From Haloterrigena sp. KLK7 (lineage in GTDB: Archaea; Halobacteriota; Halobacteria; Halobacteriales; Natrialbaceae), in the NCBI RefSeq assembly GCF_037914945.1, contig NZ_CP149787.1, positions 3,224,001 through 3,288,000 on the forward strand: 64,000 nucleotides of DNA, written 5' to 3'. A program made the translations under genes and the position numbers. The notes beneath the pieces were generated by a model. The model made no database searches. It worked only from the letters and a program-made list of their open reading frames with translations, and was not told the origin of the DNA. Shown piece after piece: positions 27,581 to 36,185 of the stretch. The first letter of the stretch is position 1. Each line of letters starts with the position of its first letter.

Positions 27581-27663
27581 TGCGAGGGAAGGGAATCGAA
27601 CCCTTGAACGTCTACACGAGCGGATCTTGAGTCCGCCGCCGTTGGCCGCTTGGCTACCCTCGC
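27581..27663 (-). tRNA. tRNA-Leu (anticodon CAA)
   Basis: Reading leftwards from 27663 the acceptor stem is GCGAGGG, pairing with CCCTCGC at the 3' end and followed by discriminator A. The D arm (AGCCAAGC..), anticodon stem GCGGA/TCCGC with loop CTCAAGA (anticodon CAA, reads UUG), a long class II variable arm and the T arm (AAGGG-TTCGATT-CCCTT) are all complete. 83 nt, no intron, CCA not encoded. It is transcribed from the TATA element at 27691-27700. Confidence 0.95.
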
Positions 27664-27690
27664 ACGCAGTGGCGAATTCTCGCCTCTTCG

Positions 27691-27700
27691 GGTTAAATCG
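27691..27700 (-). promoter_or_regulatory. TATA box of tRNA-Leu
   Basis: CGATTTAACC on the minus strand, 28-37 bp upstream of the tRNA 5' end. Confidence 0.55.
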
Positions 27701-27767
27701 TCCGATTCGGACGCGAATCGCGACCGGCGTTGAAAACGCTTAGGGGGCCACACCGGGTAGCGCGACT

Positions 27768-27995
27768 GTGAGCGAGAATCGCGTCGTTCAGGGGCGAATG
27801 GTCACGGCCGAGAAACTGGCCGAGATGGTCGAGGACGACTCCGTCATGGAGGTCGACTCCATCGAGGAGGCCGACCGCGACTGTCCGGACTGCGGCGGCA
27901 ACGTCCTCGAGGTGACCTACATGCCGTCGGTCACCGAGCTCGTCACTGGCTGGAAGTGCCAGGACTGCGACTGGAGCGAGGCCGACCGGGACTGA
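27768..27995 (+). CDS. DUF5795-type small zinc-ribbon protein
   Basis: 75 residues with a GTG start (MSENRVVQGRMVTAEKLAEMV). Two Cys pairs, CPDCGG (about 39-44) and CQDCDW (about 64-69), form a zinc ribbon. Between them lies GNVLEVTYMPSVTELVTGWK. The sequence resembles the haloarchaeal DUF5795 family by memory. Its role is unknown; small CxxC proteins of this kind act in nucleic-acid or protein binding. It is a single gene right after tRNA-Leu on the opposite strand. Confidence 0.8.
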   Translation: MSENRVVQGRMVTAEKLAEMVEDDSVMEVDSIEEADRDCPDCGGNVLEVTYMPSVTELVTGWKCQDCDWSEADRD

Positions 27996-28130
27996 GCGTC
28001 TCGTCGTCGGTCGCAGGCGACCCGAACAGCGACCGCGTTTTCGATCCGGTGATCGGGGGCTAGTAGCGCGATCTGCTTCCGCAGAACGCCCTCGAGAACG
28101 CGTTCGACGATTCGGCGGCCGAGGTCCGAA

Positions 28131-28592
28131 TCAGCCGGTTCGCCCGTCACGGCAGTGATCCGTACTGGGTATCAGGCGTCGTTTGAGAGGTGCACCCGCG
28201 CCGATGAGCACGAATAGGAACCCGCTAGCGAGCAGCAGGTACAATCCTATTTCGACGTCATACCGCTCGACCGACCGGTAGTTCCGAAAGATGGCGCCGA
28301 ACACCCAGAGTACCACTCCGCCGGCACCGACGAGTGCGATATCCGGTCGCCACGCTCGGTATCGAGACAGTGCGGCGACGCCGACGACGGCCACGACGAG
28401 CAAAACGACGAACGGGTCGATACCGCGAAGGCCGGTCTCCATGCCCGACACGTATTCTGTGGTGTAGATCGGGCGCCCGTCCCTGTAGCCGACCGGACGC
28501 TTCCGAACCCACGGGAGCCACACTCCAACGACGGCCGAGACCGCCGCGACGATCGTCGCGACGAGATACGCCGGTGACGGGGCGTTCGCCAT
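28131..28592 (-). CDS. Four-helix membrane protein of unknown function
   Basis: 153 residues. Four hydrophobic segments are clear: AYLVATIVAAVSAVVGVWLP, FVVLLVVAVVGVAALS, IALVGAGGVVLWVFGAIF and VEIGLYLLLASGFLFVLIGA. A charged loop of about 35 residues after the first helix (VRKRPVGYRDGRPIYTTEYV) is probably outside or at the membrane face. It ends in a basic cytosolic tail. I do not recognise a family. The start MANAPSPAY is the first ATG and begins directly before helix 1. Confidence 0.7.
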   Translation of the reverse strand: MANAPSPAYLVATIVAAVSAVVGVWLPWVRKRPVGYRDGRPIYTTEYVSGMETGLRGIDPFVVLLVVAVVGVAALSRYRAWRPDIALVGAGGVVLWVFGAIFRNYRSVERYDVEIGLYLLLASGFLFVLIGAGAPLKRRLIPSTDHCRDGRTG

Positions 28593-28723
28593 ACAGTACC
28601 TTCCCCTACCTCTGGTAAGTGTCTTGCCAGTTCCGGACGCGCATTTCGCACCCCGAACCGGACGACGAAGGCGACGATTAGTGCGGACGCGTCACCGATG
28701 GGGTCTCCCGCGATCGGTGCGCG

Positions 28724-29035
28724 CTACTCGCCCTCGAGCGGCTCCCCTCGCCGATCGATGCGCGTCGCCGGCAGTCCGGCGCGATCGGCGTGCTCTCGAA
28801 TCGCGTCCTCGCTCTCGGCCCGGTAGTGACAGAACGTGCCGGTGACGTCGCCGTCCTCGTCGGTCATCACTTCGGACTCGACCCACCGGATATCGGTGCC
28901 CTCGTCGCGGAGTTCCGCCAGCGCCTCCCCGGATTGCTCGCCGGCCGCCTCCAGTTCGTCTTCGCTGATCGGTTCGTCCAGGTCGCGGAGGATGAGGAAG
29001 TCCTCCATCTCCCCTTCTCGCGTTTGTTCGGACAT
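28724..29035 (-). CDS. DUF4242-type small ferredoxin-fold protein
   Basis: 103 residues. After nine charged residues the conserved part begins MEDFLILRDLDEPISEDELE, then IRWVESEVMTDEDGDVTGTFCHYRAES and DAIREHADRAGLPATRI. This pattern (strand-helix-strand, FCHYRAESEDAIREHA) matches the DUF4242/SCO4226-like nickel-binding family, whose members form small ferredoxin-like dimers. Cys and His in FCHY are the likely metal ligands, by family knowledge. The true start may be the internal MEDFLIL at 29008. It is a single gene. Confidence 0.8.
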   Translation of the reverse strand: MSEQTREGEMEDFLILRDLDEPISEDELEAAGEQSGEALAELRDEGTDIRWVESEVMTDEDGDVTGTFCHYRAESEDAIREHADRAGLPATRIDRRGEPLEGE

Positions 29036-29113
29036 GTGCTACAAGCGTTATCACACACCATGGAGACTCATAAATCCGGAGGAGCCGGTTCGCGTCGGTG
29101 ACCGGTCGACCGC

Positions 29114-29986
29114 TCACCAGACCAGCCACTCGAGACCCACCACGACGGCCGCCAGAAAGACGTGCTCGCCGTCGACGACGAACCCGTAGTACAGCGGTCC
29201 GCGGTCGGGCGTCGCGAAGGGAATGTAACAGGCGACGTAGCCGTTCATCGCGAGCACGGAGAGGAACTCGAGGGCGAGATCGCTCCCGACGACGAGGGCG
29301 ACGACGGCCGCGGCGATCGCGAGGTTCGCGGCCTGCGAGTAGCGACGGGTCGCGGCCGTCCCGAACCGGTTGGGTACGGTCGCGATCCCCTCCTGACGGT
29401 CGCCCTCGATGTCCTTGACGTCGAAGATGGCGGCCGCGACGGTGATCATCGCGGTCAGATACACCGCGAACGCGAGGATCTCGAGCGTCCAGAGCCGGCC
29501 GTAGTAGTAGCCGACGCCGAGCGGAATGACGCCCCAGGCGAACCCGACGAACAGGTTCTTCACGAGGAAGATCTGCTTGATCCCCCCGACCGAGTAGAGG
29601 AGGACGGCGACCAGCGGGAGGAGGAGATAGGCCGCGCCGGGAAGCCCGAGGACGACGGCGACGCCGATGGCGGCGACGTACAGTCCGACGCCCGCGGCGA
29701 GCAGCAGTCGGCCGTACCGCTTCGTGAACGAGGCCCGCTCCGGCACGTTCTCCTCGTCCTCCTCGAGGTCGGTGAATCGGTTGACGGTGTAGACGAACAG
29801 CGTGGCCGCGAAGACGATGAAGAGGGGGAGCGGCTCGAGCGGGAGGCCCGCGAGGACGAGCGTCGTGACGACGACGCTGGTCGTCGACAGCGAGATGAAG
29901 AGATTGCTGTGGACGAAGAGGCGGAGGGCCGACTGGAGCGACGACATCCAGCGTCGGGCCCGGTGCGATGCGATCGAGTTACTCAC
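29114..29986 (-). CDS. UbiA-family prenyltransferase
   Basis: About 290 residues, eight or nine helices. The two Asp-rich prenyl-diphosphate/Mg2+ sites are present: NRFTDLEEDEEN in the first half and DVKDIEGDRQEG in the second. YSVGGIKQIFLVKNLFVGFAWG is also typical of the family. It transfers an isoprenoid chain to an acceptor in the membrane; which pathway (quinone, carotenoid or archaeal lipid) is not visible. The start is uncertain: GTG at 29986 (VSNSIASHRARRW) or ATG at 29947 (MSSLQSALRL). The longer frame reaching 30496 is antisense artefact. Confidence 0.85.
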   Translation of the reverse strand: MSNSIASHRARRWMSSLQSALRLFVHSNLFISLSTTSVVVTTLVLAGLPLEPLPLFIVFAATLFVYTVNRFTDLEEDEENVPERASFTKRYGRLLLAAGVGLYVAAIGVAVVLGLPGAAYLLLPLVAVLLYSVGGIKQIFLVKNLFVGFAWGVIPLGVGYYYGRLWTLEILAFAVYLTAMITVAAAIFDVKDIEGDRQEGIATVPNRFGTAATRRYSQAANLAIAAAVVALVVGSDLALEFLSVLAMNGYVACYIPFATPDRGPLYYGFVVDGEHVFLAAVVVGLEWLVW

Positions 29987-30163
29987 GGATTCGGCCACGA
30001 CCGTGGGAAAACGTGGGGTGGTAGACGTTTGAATGCTGTGTTGACCCGGACCGCACGTCTCTCGAGGAGGAGCACTCGTCGCGTCTCGAGGGGACGAACT
30101 GCTCTGTGCCGTCCCGGTACCGAACAACCGTACGGATAAGTAGCGGCGCTGACTACTCCCGGT

Positions 30164-30682
30164 ATGGCAGAGATTACGTTGACGACGGCGCAACGGCGGG
30201 CGGTGACTGCGCTGGTCAACGAGTATCAGTCGAGCGATGCTCCCGTGCAGGCGAAGACCATCGCGGCGGAGCTCGGCCTCGAGACCGAGAGCGTCCGCCG
30301 ACAGATGGGACACCTGCGAGAGCTGGATCTGGTCGAGGGGGTCCAGGGACCGAAGGGCGGCTACCGGCCGACCGACGCCGCGTATTCGGCACTCGACCGG
30401 CAACCCGACGACGATCCCGAACCGAGCGTCCTGGCCCGCGACTTCGAGCGCACCGACGCGATCGTCGACGAGGTCCGCTTTACGAACGTCCACCATCCGG
30501 AGCGCTGTCGCGCACAGCTCCGCTTCCAGCAGTCCGTTCAGACGTTCGACGCGGGAGATGCGATCGCGGTCGGGATCGGCTCCGGAACGGACCTGCTGCT
30601 GGCGGGCGTGATCGACGCCGTCCAGCCGACCGACAACGTGCTGATCGTCGACATCGCGCGGCTCGAGACGCCGGCGTCGTAG
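30164..30682 (+). CDS. HTH regulator with C-terminal effector-like domain
   Basis: 172 residues. The winged helix is at about 5-70: LTTAQRRAVTALVNEYQSS, PVQAKTIAAELGLETESVRR, MGHLRELDLVEGVQGPKGGY and RPTDAAYSAL. This matches a haloarchaeal group often called Rrf2-like or TrmB-like. Residues about 90-172 form a second domain (AIVDEVRFTNVHHPERCRAQ, DAIAVGIGSGTDLLLAGVID) that may sense a ligand; it lacks the Cys cluster of iron-sulfur Rrf2 proteins. The start at the ATG at 30164 is the usual MAEITLT. It lies divergent from the prenyltransferase; targets unknown. Confidence 0.78.
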   Translation: MAEITLTTAQRRAVTALVNEYQSSDAPVQAKTIAAELGLETESVRRQMGHLRELDLVEGVQGPKGGYRPTDAAYSALDRQPDDDPEPSVLARDFERTDAIVDEVRFTNVHHPERCRAQLRFQQSVQTFDAGDAIAVGIGSGTDLLLAGVIDAVQPTDNVLIVDIARLETPAS

Positions 30683-30934
30683 TCCGACCGAGGCGTCCGG
30701 AACCGACGCGCTCCGCCGCTCCGCGACTCCGCGTCCGCCGGTGATTGATCGAATTACAAAATCGGGTACTCGAGGCAGGAATGTGCCGGTGAGTTCGGAC
30801 GAGTGGAAAGCAGTTTACGCAGGCCAGTTGAATATCTCCAGAAAGGAGTCGTCTGGAAAGACGTTCGACCCGGACGGACGCGCTGGAGTTTCCGGTCATC
30901 GATCGATTTTCCGTCGCGAGTGGAAACTAACAGG

Positions 30935-30942
30935 ATTTAAGC
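30935..30942 (+). promoter_or_regulatory. TATA box of sucCD
   Basis: ATTTAAGC, centred about 26 bp before the ATG at 30964, predicts a leaderless mRNA beginning at or near that codon. Confidence 0.55.
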
Positions 30943-30969
30943 AAGGTCGGAACGCCCGTTCGAATGGCT

Positions 30970-32118
30970 ATGAAACTGCACGAGTATCAGGCGAAGCAAG
31001 TCTTCGCCGACGCCGGCATCCCGACGCCGGCATCAGAACTCGCCTCCGACGTCGACGGCGCCGTCGCCGCGGCCGAGGAGATCGGGTATCCAGTCGCGAT
31101 CAAAGCGCAGGTACAGGTCGGCGGCCGCGGCAAGGCCGGCGGGATCAAACTCGTCGAGGACGCGGACGAAGCGCGCGAGGCGGCCGACGAGATTCTGGGG
31201 ATGGATCTCAAGGGTTACCACGTCGATCGCGTCCTCGTCGAGGAAGCGGTCGATTTCGTCAACGAACTCTACGTGGGGATCACGATGGACCGCGGCGAGG
31301 GCAAACCCGTCGCGATGGTCTCGACGAAGGGCGGCGTCAACATCGAGGAGGTCGCCGAGGAGGACCCCGACGCCATCGCGCGCGAACACATCGACCCCTC
31401 CTTCGGGATGCACGCCTACCAGGCCCGCAAGGCCGTCTACGACGCGGGGGTCGACCAGAGCGTCGCTCGCGACGTCTCGAACGTTCTCATGACCCTCTAC
31501 GAACTCTGGGACGCTCGCGACGGCTCCGACGCCGAGATCAACCCGCTGATGGTCACCAGCGACGACGAGGTCATCGCGGCCGACGCCGTGATGAACATCG
31601 ACGAGGACGCGCTGTTCCGCCAGCCCGAACTCGCCGAGATGGAAGAGGAGGCCGCGGGCGGCGACGAACTCGAGCAGAAGGCCGACGAGTACGACTTCGA
31701 CTACGTCCGTCTGGACGGTAACGTCGGCATCATCGGCAACGGCGCCGGCCTCGTGATGACGACGCTCGACCTCGTCGACCACTACGGCGGCGAGCCCGCC
31801 AACTTCCTGGACGTCGGTGGCGGCGCGAAGGCCGAGCGCATCGCGAACGCGCTCGACATGGTGTTCTCGGACGACAACGTCGACAGCGTCGTCTTCAACA
31901 TCTTCGGCGGGATCACGCGCGGCGACGAGGTCGCCCGCGGGATCAACGAGGCGCTCGAGCAGTTCGACGAGATCCCCAAGCCGGTCGTCGTGCGACTGGC
32001 CGGTACCAACTGGGAGGAAGGCATGGAAATTCTCAACGAGGACCTCGTGACGGTCGAGCAGACCCTCGAGGACGCGGTACAGCGTGCCGTCGAGTACGCT
32101 GGGGAGGTGAACGAATAA
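30970..32118 (+). CDS. sucC: Succinate-CoA ligase (ADP-forming) beta subunit
   Basis: 382 residues from [12 protein letters not shown], the family's usual start; an ATG two codons earlier (30964) is favoured by the TATA spacing and adds only Met-Ala. SucC carries the ATP-grasp domain (about 1-230: [20 protein letters not shown], and [10 protein letters not shown] for the metal site) and the CoA-ligase domain (about 235-382: [38 protein letters not shown]). With SucD it interconverts succinyl-CoA and succinate with ATP formation in the TCA cycle. It shares one base with the sucD start (TAATG). Confidence 0.96.
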   Translation: MKLHEYQAKQVFADAGIPTPASELASDVDGAVAAAEEIGYPVAIKAQVQVGGRGKAGGIKLVEDADEAREAADEILGMDLKGYHVDRVLVEEAVDFVNELYVGITMDRGEGKPVAMVSTKGGVNIEEVAEEDPDAIAREHIDPSFGMHAYQARKAVYDAGVDQSVARDVSNVLMTLYELWDARDGSDAEINPLMVTSDDEVIAADAVMNIDEDALFRQPELAEMEEEAAGGDELEQKADEYDFDYVRLDGNVGIIGNGAGLVMTTLDLVDHYGGEPANFLDVGGGAKAERIANALDMVFSDDNVDSVVFNIFGGITRGDEVARGINEALEQFDEIPKPVVVRLAGTNWEEGMEILNEDLVTVEQTLEDAVQRAVEYAGEVNE

Positions 32119-32990
32119 TGAGCGTTCTAGTCGACGACGATACGCGCGTCGTGGTACAGGGCATCACCGGCGGGGAAGGCAAGTTCCACGCCCAGCAGAT
32201 GATGGAGTACGGCACCAACGTCGTGGCCGGCGCGGTCCCCGGCAAGGGCGGTCAGGAGGTCGAGGGCGTCCCGGTCTACGACACGGTCCACGAGGCCGTC
32301 GAGGAGGAGAACGCCGACACCTCGGTTATCTTCGTCCCGCCGGCGTTCGCCGGCGACGCCGTCTTCGAGTCGCTCGACGCCGATCTCGACCTCGCGGTCG
32401 CGATCACGGAGGGCATTCCGACCCAGGACATGGCCCGCGTCAACAAGCGACTCTCCGAGACCGACACGCGACTCATCGGCCCGAACTGTCCGGGGCTCAT
32501 CACCCCCGGCGAGGCCAAACTCGGCATTCTCCCCGGCAACATCTTCGCCGAGGGGAACGTCGGTCTGGTCTCCCGCTCGGGGACACTGACCTACCAGGTC
32601 GTCGACAGCCTGACCAACCGCGGTATCGGGCAGACGACCGCCATCGGTATCGGCGGCGACCCGATCATCGGCACCGACTTCGTCGACGCCCTCGAGCTGT
32701 TCGAGGACGACCCCGATACCGACGCCATCGTCATGTGCGGTGAGATCGGCGGCGAGGACGAGGAGGAGGCCGCCGCGTTCATCGACGACTACGTCGACAC
32801 GCCGGTCGCCGGCTTCATCGCCGGCCGCACGGCACCGCCGGGCAAGCGGATGGGCCACGCCGGCGCCATCGTCTCCGGTTCCGGGACCGGTACCGCCGAG
32901 AGCAAGATCAGCGCCCTCAACGACGCGGGCGTCCCCGTCGGCGACACGCCCGAGGAAGTCGCCGACCACATCGAAGAGTTCCTCGCGTAA
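32118..32990 (+). CDS. sucD: Succinate-CoA ligase (ADP-forming) alpha subunit
   Basis: 290 residues. The CoA-binding Rossmann domain is at the N-terminus ([32 protein letters not shown]). The ligase domain contains [32 protein letters not shown] and, near the end, [15 protein letters not shown], whose His247 is the residue phosphorylated in the reaction. It completes the enzyme with SucC, and its start overlaps the sucC stop. Length and motifs are normal. A T6 run about 80 bp downstream may end the transcript. Confidence 0.96.
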   Translation: MSVLVDDDTRVVVQGITGGEGKFHAQQMMEYGTNVVAGAVPGKGGQEVEGVPVYDTVHEAVEEENADTSVIFVPPAFAGDAVFESLDADLDLAVAITEGIPTQDMARVNKRLSETDTRLIGPNCPGLITPGEAKLGILPGNIFAEGNVGLVSRSGTLTYQVVDSLTNRGIGQTTAIGIGGDPIIGTDFVDALELFEDDPDTDAIVMCGEIGGEDEEEAAAFIDDYVDTPVAGFIAGRTAPPGKRMGHAGAIVSGSGTGTAESKISALNDAGVPVGDTPEEVADHIEEFLA

Positions 32991-33068
32991 CGTCGCGACC
33001 GGTTCGGTCTCGGCGCTCGGCCTCGAGTCGCGACTCGAGGACCGTCGGCGTTCGAGTTCCGATCGCCG

Positions 33069-33074
33069 TTTTTT
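33069..33074 (+). terminator. Oligo-T stretch after sucCD
   Basis: Six T in a row about 80 bp after the sucD stop, in a GC-rich stretch. Archaeal RNA polymerase terminates at such T tracts; there is no clear hairpin. Confidence 0.35.
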
Positions 33075-33192
33075 CGAGCGCTCACGTCGAGTGTCGACCG
33101 AGCCGTCACTCCCCCGCTGAGCGACCGCTCGCTCGTCGGGACGCGCAGATCCCGGCAGCACGTCCTTGGGGGAGCCGACCGTCCGTTCGCGC

Positions 33193-33345
33193 ATGCCAGT
33201 CCGAATCGTGTGTGACGAGTGCGGAACCGCGCATACGATCCCCGAGCGACCGGACACGGACCGCGGGGGAACGGGCTGTCCCGAGTGTGGGGCCCGCCCG
33301 TACACGGTCCGCCGGGAGAATCTCGCGTGGCATCCGGACTGCTAG
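33193..33345 (+). CDS. 50-residue double-CxxC zinc-finger protein
   Basis: A complete small gene: ATG at 33193, TAG at 33343. The product begins [18 protein letters not shown] and continues [19 protein letters not shown]. The two pairs CDEC and CPEC, 26 residues apart, form a classic zinc ribbon of the CPxCG type that is frequent among haloarchaeal micro-proteins. It ends LAWHPDC with a fifth Cys. It lies 200 bp after sucD on the same strand. Function unknown; coding character is supported by the paired Cys spacing and normal composition. Confidence 0.7.
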   Translation: MPVRIVCDECGTAHTIPERPDTDRGGTGCPECGARPYTVRRENLAWHPDC

Positions 33346-33550
33346 CGACGGCGCGGTTACGGGCGACGACGATCGAACGAGCGCTCGATGGCCCGGGAGC
33401 GATCGACTCGAGAGCGACTCGTACTGAGAACGAAGCGACCAGCGAACGGAGCAACGAGAACGGAACGGACGGTGCCGTCGCGGATCCGACGCGACGCCGT
33501 TTCGGGGGCGAGGGAGCCGTGTTACCGGCCGATCGACTCGACCGAACCGG

Positions 33551-34450
33551 CTAGAACAGGCCGCCGAGCTTCGAGCGAAGCCAGCCGAGCAAACCGCCAG
33601 AGCCGTCGTCGTCCGTCGTCGCGGGAACGTCCGCGTTGTCGTCGACCGCGGGCGAGGTCTCCCCGGCGTCCGATTCAGTGGCGTTTGCTTCGTCGTCGGC
33701 GTCGGGTCCGGTGGACTCCGTCGGCGTCTCGGCGTCCGCCGATGCCGCGACGTCGTCGGTCGGCGTGGCGTCGCCGTCGTCAGCATCGTCGCCGTCGTCG
33801 GCCGAACCAGATGAGCTGGTTTCGTCGCCGAAGAACTCGTCGACGTCCGTCGGCGCGTCCGTCGATTCGGACTCGGAGTCGGCGTCGGAATCGATCGTCG
33901 GTTCGGACTCCTCGGACTCCGGTAGCGACGACTCCGAGTCGAGATCGCCCGCCGCGGTATCGGTCTCGGTGGGACCGTCCGCATCGGCCGCCGCAGCCGA
34001 TTCCTCGTCGGTTTCGTCGTCGTCGCTCGCCGCGTCGTCGGTCTCGATCCAGAGGAACTCCTCGTCTTTCGTCCGATCGGTCAACAGGAGGTCCTCGAGC
34101 GCGTCTTCGTCGACGAGCAGCTCGTCGTCGATCGATTCGGCGTCCGGCCCCGGTTCGTCCGCGCTCGCGATGATGTCGTCCGGACTCTCGTCCTCGAGCA
34201 CGTCGGTGACGTCGTCGGTGTCGGACACGGTTTCCTGCAGCTGGCCGAAGACCGCAGCGGCCGTCTGATCCTCGACGGTCTCGGCCCCGTCCGTGTCGTT
34301 CGACGACTCCCCAGCCGTCTCGCCGGTCGCCGCCTCGTCGGCGGCCTCCTCCCCGGGCGATTCCTCCTCGAGGTCACCGAACAGATCATCCGCCCCCCCG
34401 ACGTCGAGCGCGCCCTCACCCGAATTTGCGTTCATCGTACTATCAGTCAT
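33551..34450 (-). CDS. Very acidic, low-complexity protein with an amphipathic C-terminal tail
   Basis: 299 residues dominated by Asp, Glu, Ser, Thr and Ala. The N-terminus (ALDVGGADDLFGDLEEE) and a middle part (about 60-135: AAAVFGQLQETVSDTDDVTD, LLVDEDALEDLLLTD, DEEFLWIETDDAA) have hydrophobic residues at helix spacing. The rest (about 140-280) is disordered. The last 15 residues, GGLLGWLRSKLGGLF, form a basic-hydrophobic helix that could bind a membrane or partner. No known domain is recognised. A TATA box at 34466-34477 supports the start at 34450. It might be an intrinsically disordered adaptor. Confidence 0.7.
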   Translation of the reverse strand: MTDSTMNANSGEGALDVGGADDLFGDLEEESPGEEAADEAATGETAGESSNDTDGAETVEDQTAAAVFGQLQETVSDTDDVTDVLEDESPDDIIASADEPGPDAESIDDELLVDEDALEDLLLTDRTKDEEFLWIETDDAASDDDETDEESAAAADADGPTETDTAAGDLDSESSLPESEESEPTIDSDADSESESTDAPTDVDEFFGDETSSSGSADDGDDADDGDATPTDDVAASADAETPTESTGPDADDEANATESDAGETSPAVDDNADVPATTDDDGSGGLLGWLRSKLGGLF

Positions 34451-34465
34451 GAACTTCTTCTTCGG

Positions 34466-34477
34466 GTATACATAATC
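34466..34477 (-). promoter_or_regulatory. TATA box of the acidic protein gene
   Basis: GATTATGTATAC on the minus strand, 16-27 bp before the ATG at 34450; the mRNA is expected to be leaderless. Confidence 0.5.
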
Positions 34478-34851
34478 GCATGACTTTAACTTTCGGAATT
34501 TTTTCGCTCCCGTGGAGGGACGCCGAAAGCGTATTAGCGTGACGGCCGTTTCCGGTCAGTTCACGACGGGAAGTTGGCAAATATACAGTTTTATCGGCTC
34601 ACAACGGACAGTTCAGAAAATCAGACGTCTCGACAGATCACGGAACCAGCACGAAGGCTATCGGTCGCCGTCTCGGGAGTGGACTGTTACCGCGGCTAAA
34701 ATCGTGCACGACGACGAACTTCACCTCGCGTCCGACTCCGCAGACGCGGCTCTCGCCTCCGAGTCTCGGATCGAACCGGCCCGGCCCTCGAGCGGTGAGG
34801 CACGGAGATGCCGCGATCGCTCGGCCGGCCGCGCCGCTCGAGAACGGGGAG
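34478..34851. other. Intergenic region, partly AT-rich, no gene seen
   Basis: With the promoter element this is a 401-bp gap. The stretch 34480-34640 is clearly AT-richer than its surroundings (for example ATATACAGTTTTATCGG), and the rest is ordinary. A plus-strand open frame (34512-34898) has no protein-like composition. Nothing RNA-like is recognisable. Confidence 0.45.
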
Positions 34852-35532
34852 TCAATCGTCTTCAGTCAGTCGCTCGTAGGCCTCACGGACCAGTTTGAAC
34901 GCCGATTTGCTGCCGCTCTCCCGGTCGGGATGGGCGCGTTTGACCTGTCGGTGGAACGCCGTCTTGAGCTCGTCGTCGGTCGCGTCCGCCTCGACGCCGA
35001 GCACTTCCCGGGCTTTCGTCTTCCGCATGTCGACGTCCTTGACGATGCCGTTCGCCTCGGCGCGCTCCTTGCAGGTCGGACAGAATCGCTCGGTCCGATC
35101 GTCGATGGTCGTCACGCGGAACAGTTCGGCGGCGACCCACTCGTTGCACTGCATACAGAGGGACTCGTCGCCGTCCGTCTCCGCCCCGTCGGGATCGGTG
35201 GCCGCGCTCCCCTCGTCGCCCGCGGTCGCCGTGTCGTCGTCGCCGTCCGGCGCCTCCGTCGCACACGACGGACAGCACGCGAGGACGGTTCCGTCCGCCA
35301 AGACGACGTCCTCGAGTTCGGTCTCGAGATAGGTTCCGGTACAGCCGTCGCAGGCGGCCCGCCGCTGGTCGAGCGACGAGCACTTCCGTGCGGCCTCGCG
35401 TGCGTGTGGCTCACAGCGGGGACAGCACGCGACCCGCTCGCCGTCGGGCATCGTCACCGTCGTCAGGTCCTCGAGCGGCACCGTTCGGCCACACCCCTCG
35501 CAGCCGGCCTGACGGTCGTCGGCCACAGCCAT
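34852..35532 (-). CDS. Zinc-ribbon protein with a C-terminal J domain
   Basis: 226 residues. Three Cys clusters occupy the first 165 residues: CEGCGRTV...CCPRC, CDGCTGTY...CCPSC and CMQCNEW...CPTCKER, each with the spacing of a zinc ribbon. Disordered acidic linkers separate them. The C-terminus (about 170-226) is a J domain: AREVLGVEADATDDELKTAF, then the HPD loop (KRAHPDRE) and AFKLVREAYERL. The HPD motif is what stimulates DnaK's ATPase. There is no Gly/Phe linker or substrate domain, so this is not the general DnaJ but a specialised co-chaperone whose ribbons may bind clients. Confidence 0.85.
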   Translation of the reverse strand: MAVADDRQAGCEGCGRTVPLEDLTTVTMPDGERVACCPRCEPHAREAARKCSSLDQRRAACDGCTGTYLETELEDVVLADGTVLACCPSCATEAPDGDDDTATAGDEGSAATDPDGAETDGDESLCMQCNEWVAAELFRVTTIDDRTERFCPTCKERAEANGIVKDVDMRKTKAREVLGVEADATDDELKTAFHRQVKRAHPDRESGSKSAFKLVREAYERLTEDD

Positions 35533-35651
35533 TACCGACGCCTTCGTAGTCCTCCTTAATTAGTTTTCTTTTGATATCTTTCCGACAGCTCGGCGCCGAG
35601 GTCCGGCGGCAGACCGGGAGAGCAATAGGGACACGGCCTCGAGACACGGGT

Positions 35652-36077
35652 ATGGACACCGCAGTCCGAACGGACGACCGGGCCGAGACGGTCGATCGAG
35701 AGACGCTGCTCCTCGGCGCCGGCGACGTGATCGCGGTCGCCGCGCTGCTCGTCTACGGCCAGCTCAGTCACGGCGTGAGCCCGATCGAACAGCCCCTCGA
35801 GACCCTCGAGACGATCGCCCCGTTCGCGATCGGCTGGCTCGTCGTCGCGGCGCTGGCCGGCCTCTACAGGCGCTCGGTCTCGGTCTCGATCCCCCGAACC
35901 GTGCGCCTGACGACGGTCGTGTGGCTCGGCGCGGCCAACGTCGGCCTGATCCTCCGACAGGGCGCCTTCGGCGACACGGCCGCGTGGCCGTTCCCGCTGG
36001 TCATCACGGGCTTCGGACTCCTCCTGCTGGTCGGCTGGCGCGTCGGATACGCGGCGTTCGTCGGCCGAAACGCGTAG
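35652..36077 (+). CDS. DUF3054 family membrane protein
   Basis: 141 residues with four helices: LLLGAGDVIAVAALLVYGQL, APFAIGWLVVAALAGLY, TVRLTTVVWLGAANVGLIL and FPLVITGFGLLLLVGWRVGY. This and the GDVIAV...GQLSHG and APFAIGWLV motifs match DUF3054, a family of small integral membrane proteins found in archaea and actinobacteria with no known role. The ATG at 35652 (MDTAVRTDDRAET) is used; a longer upstream frame lacks membrane-protein logic. It is divergent from the J-domain gene. Confidence 0.82.
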   Translation: MDTAVRTDDRAETVDRETLLLGAGDVIAVAALLVYGQLSHGVSPIEQPLETLETIAPFAIGWLVVAALAGLYRRSVSVSIPRTVRLTTVVWLGAANVGLILRQGAFGDTAAWPFPLVITGFGLLLLVGWRVGYAAFVGRNA

Positions 36078-36185
36078 TCGACCCGTCGGCGGTCGCTCTC
36101 CGTCCTGACATCGGGGCCGCCGCGACCGGGGCGCGCGACGTGCCGGCTTCAATAGCTACTTGAGTCGACCACGCGACCGTCGGGT

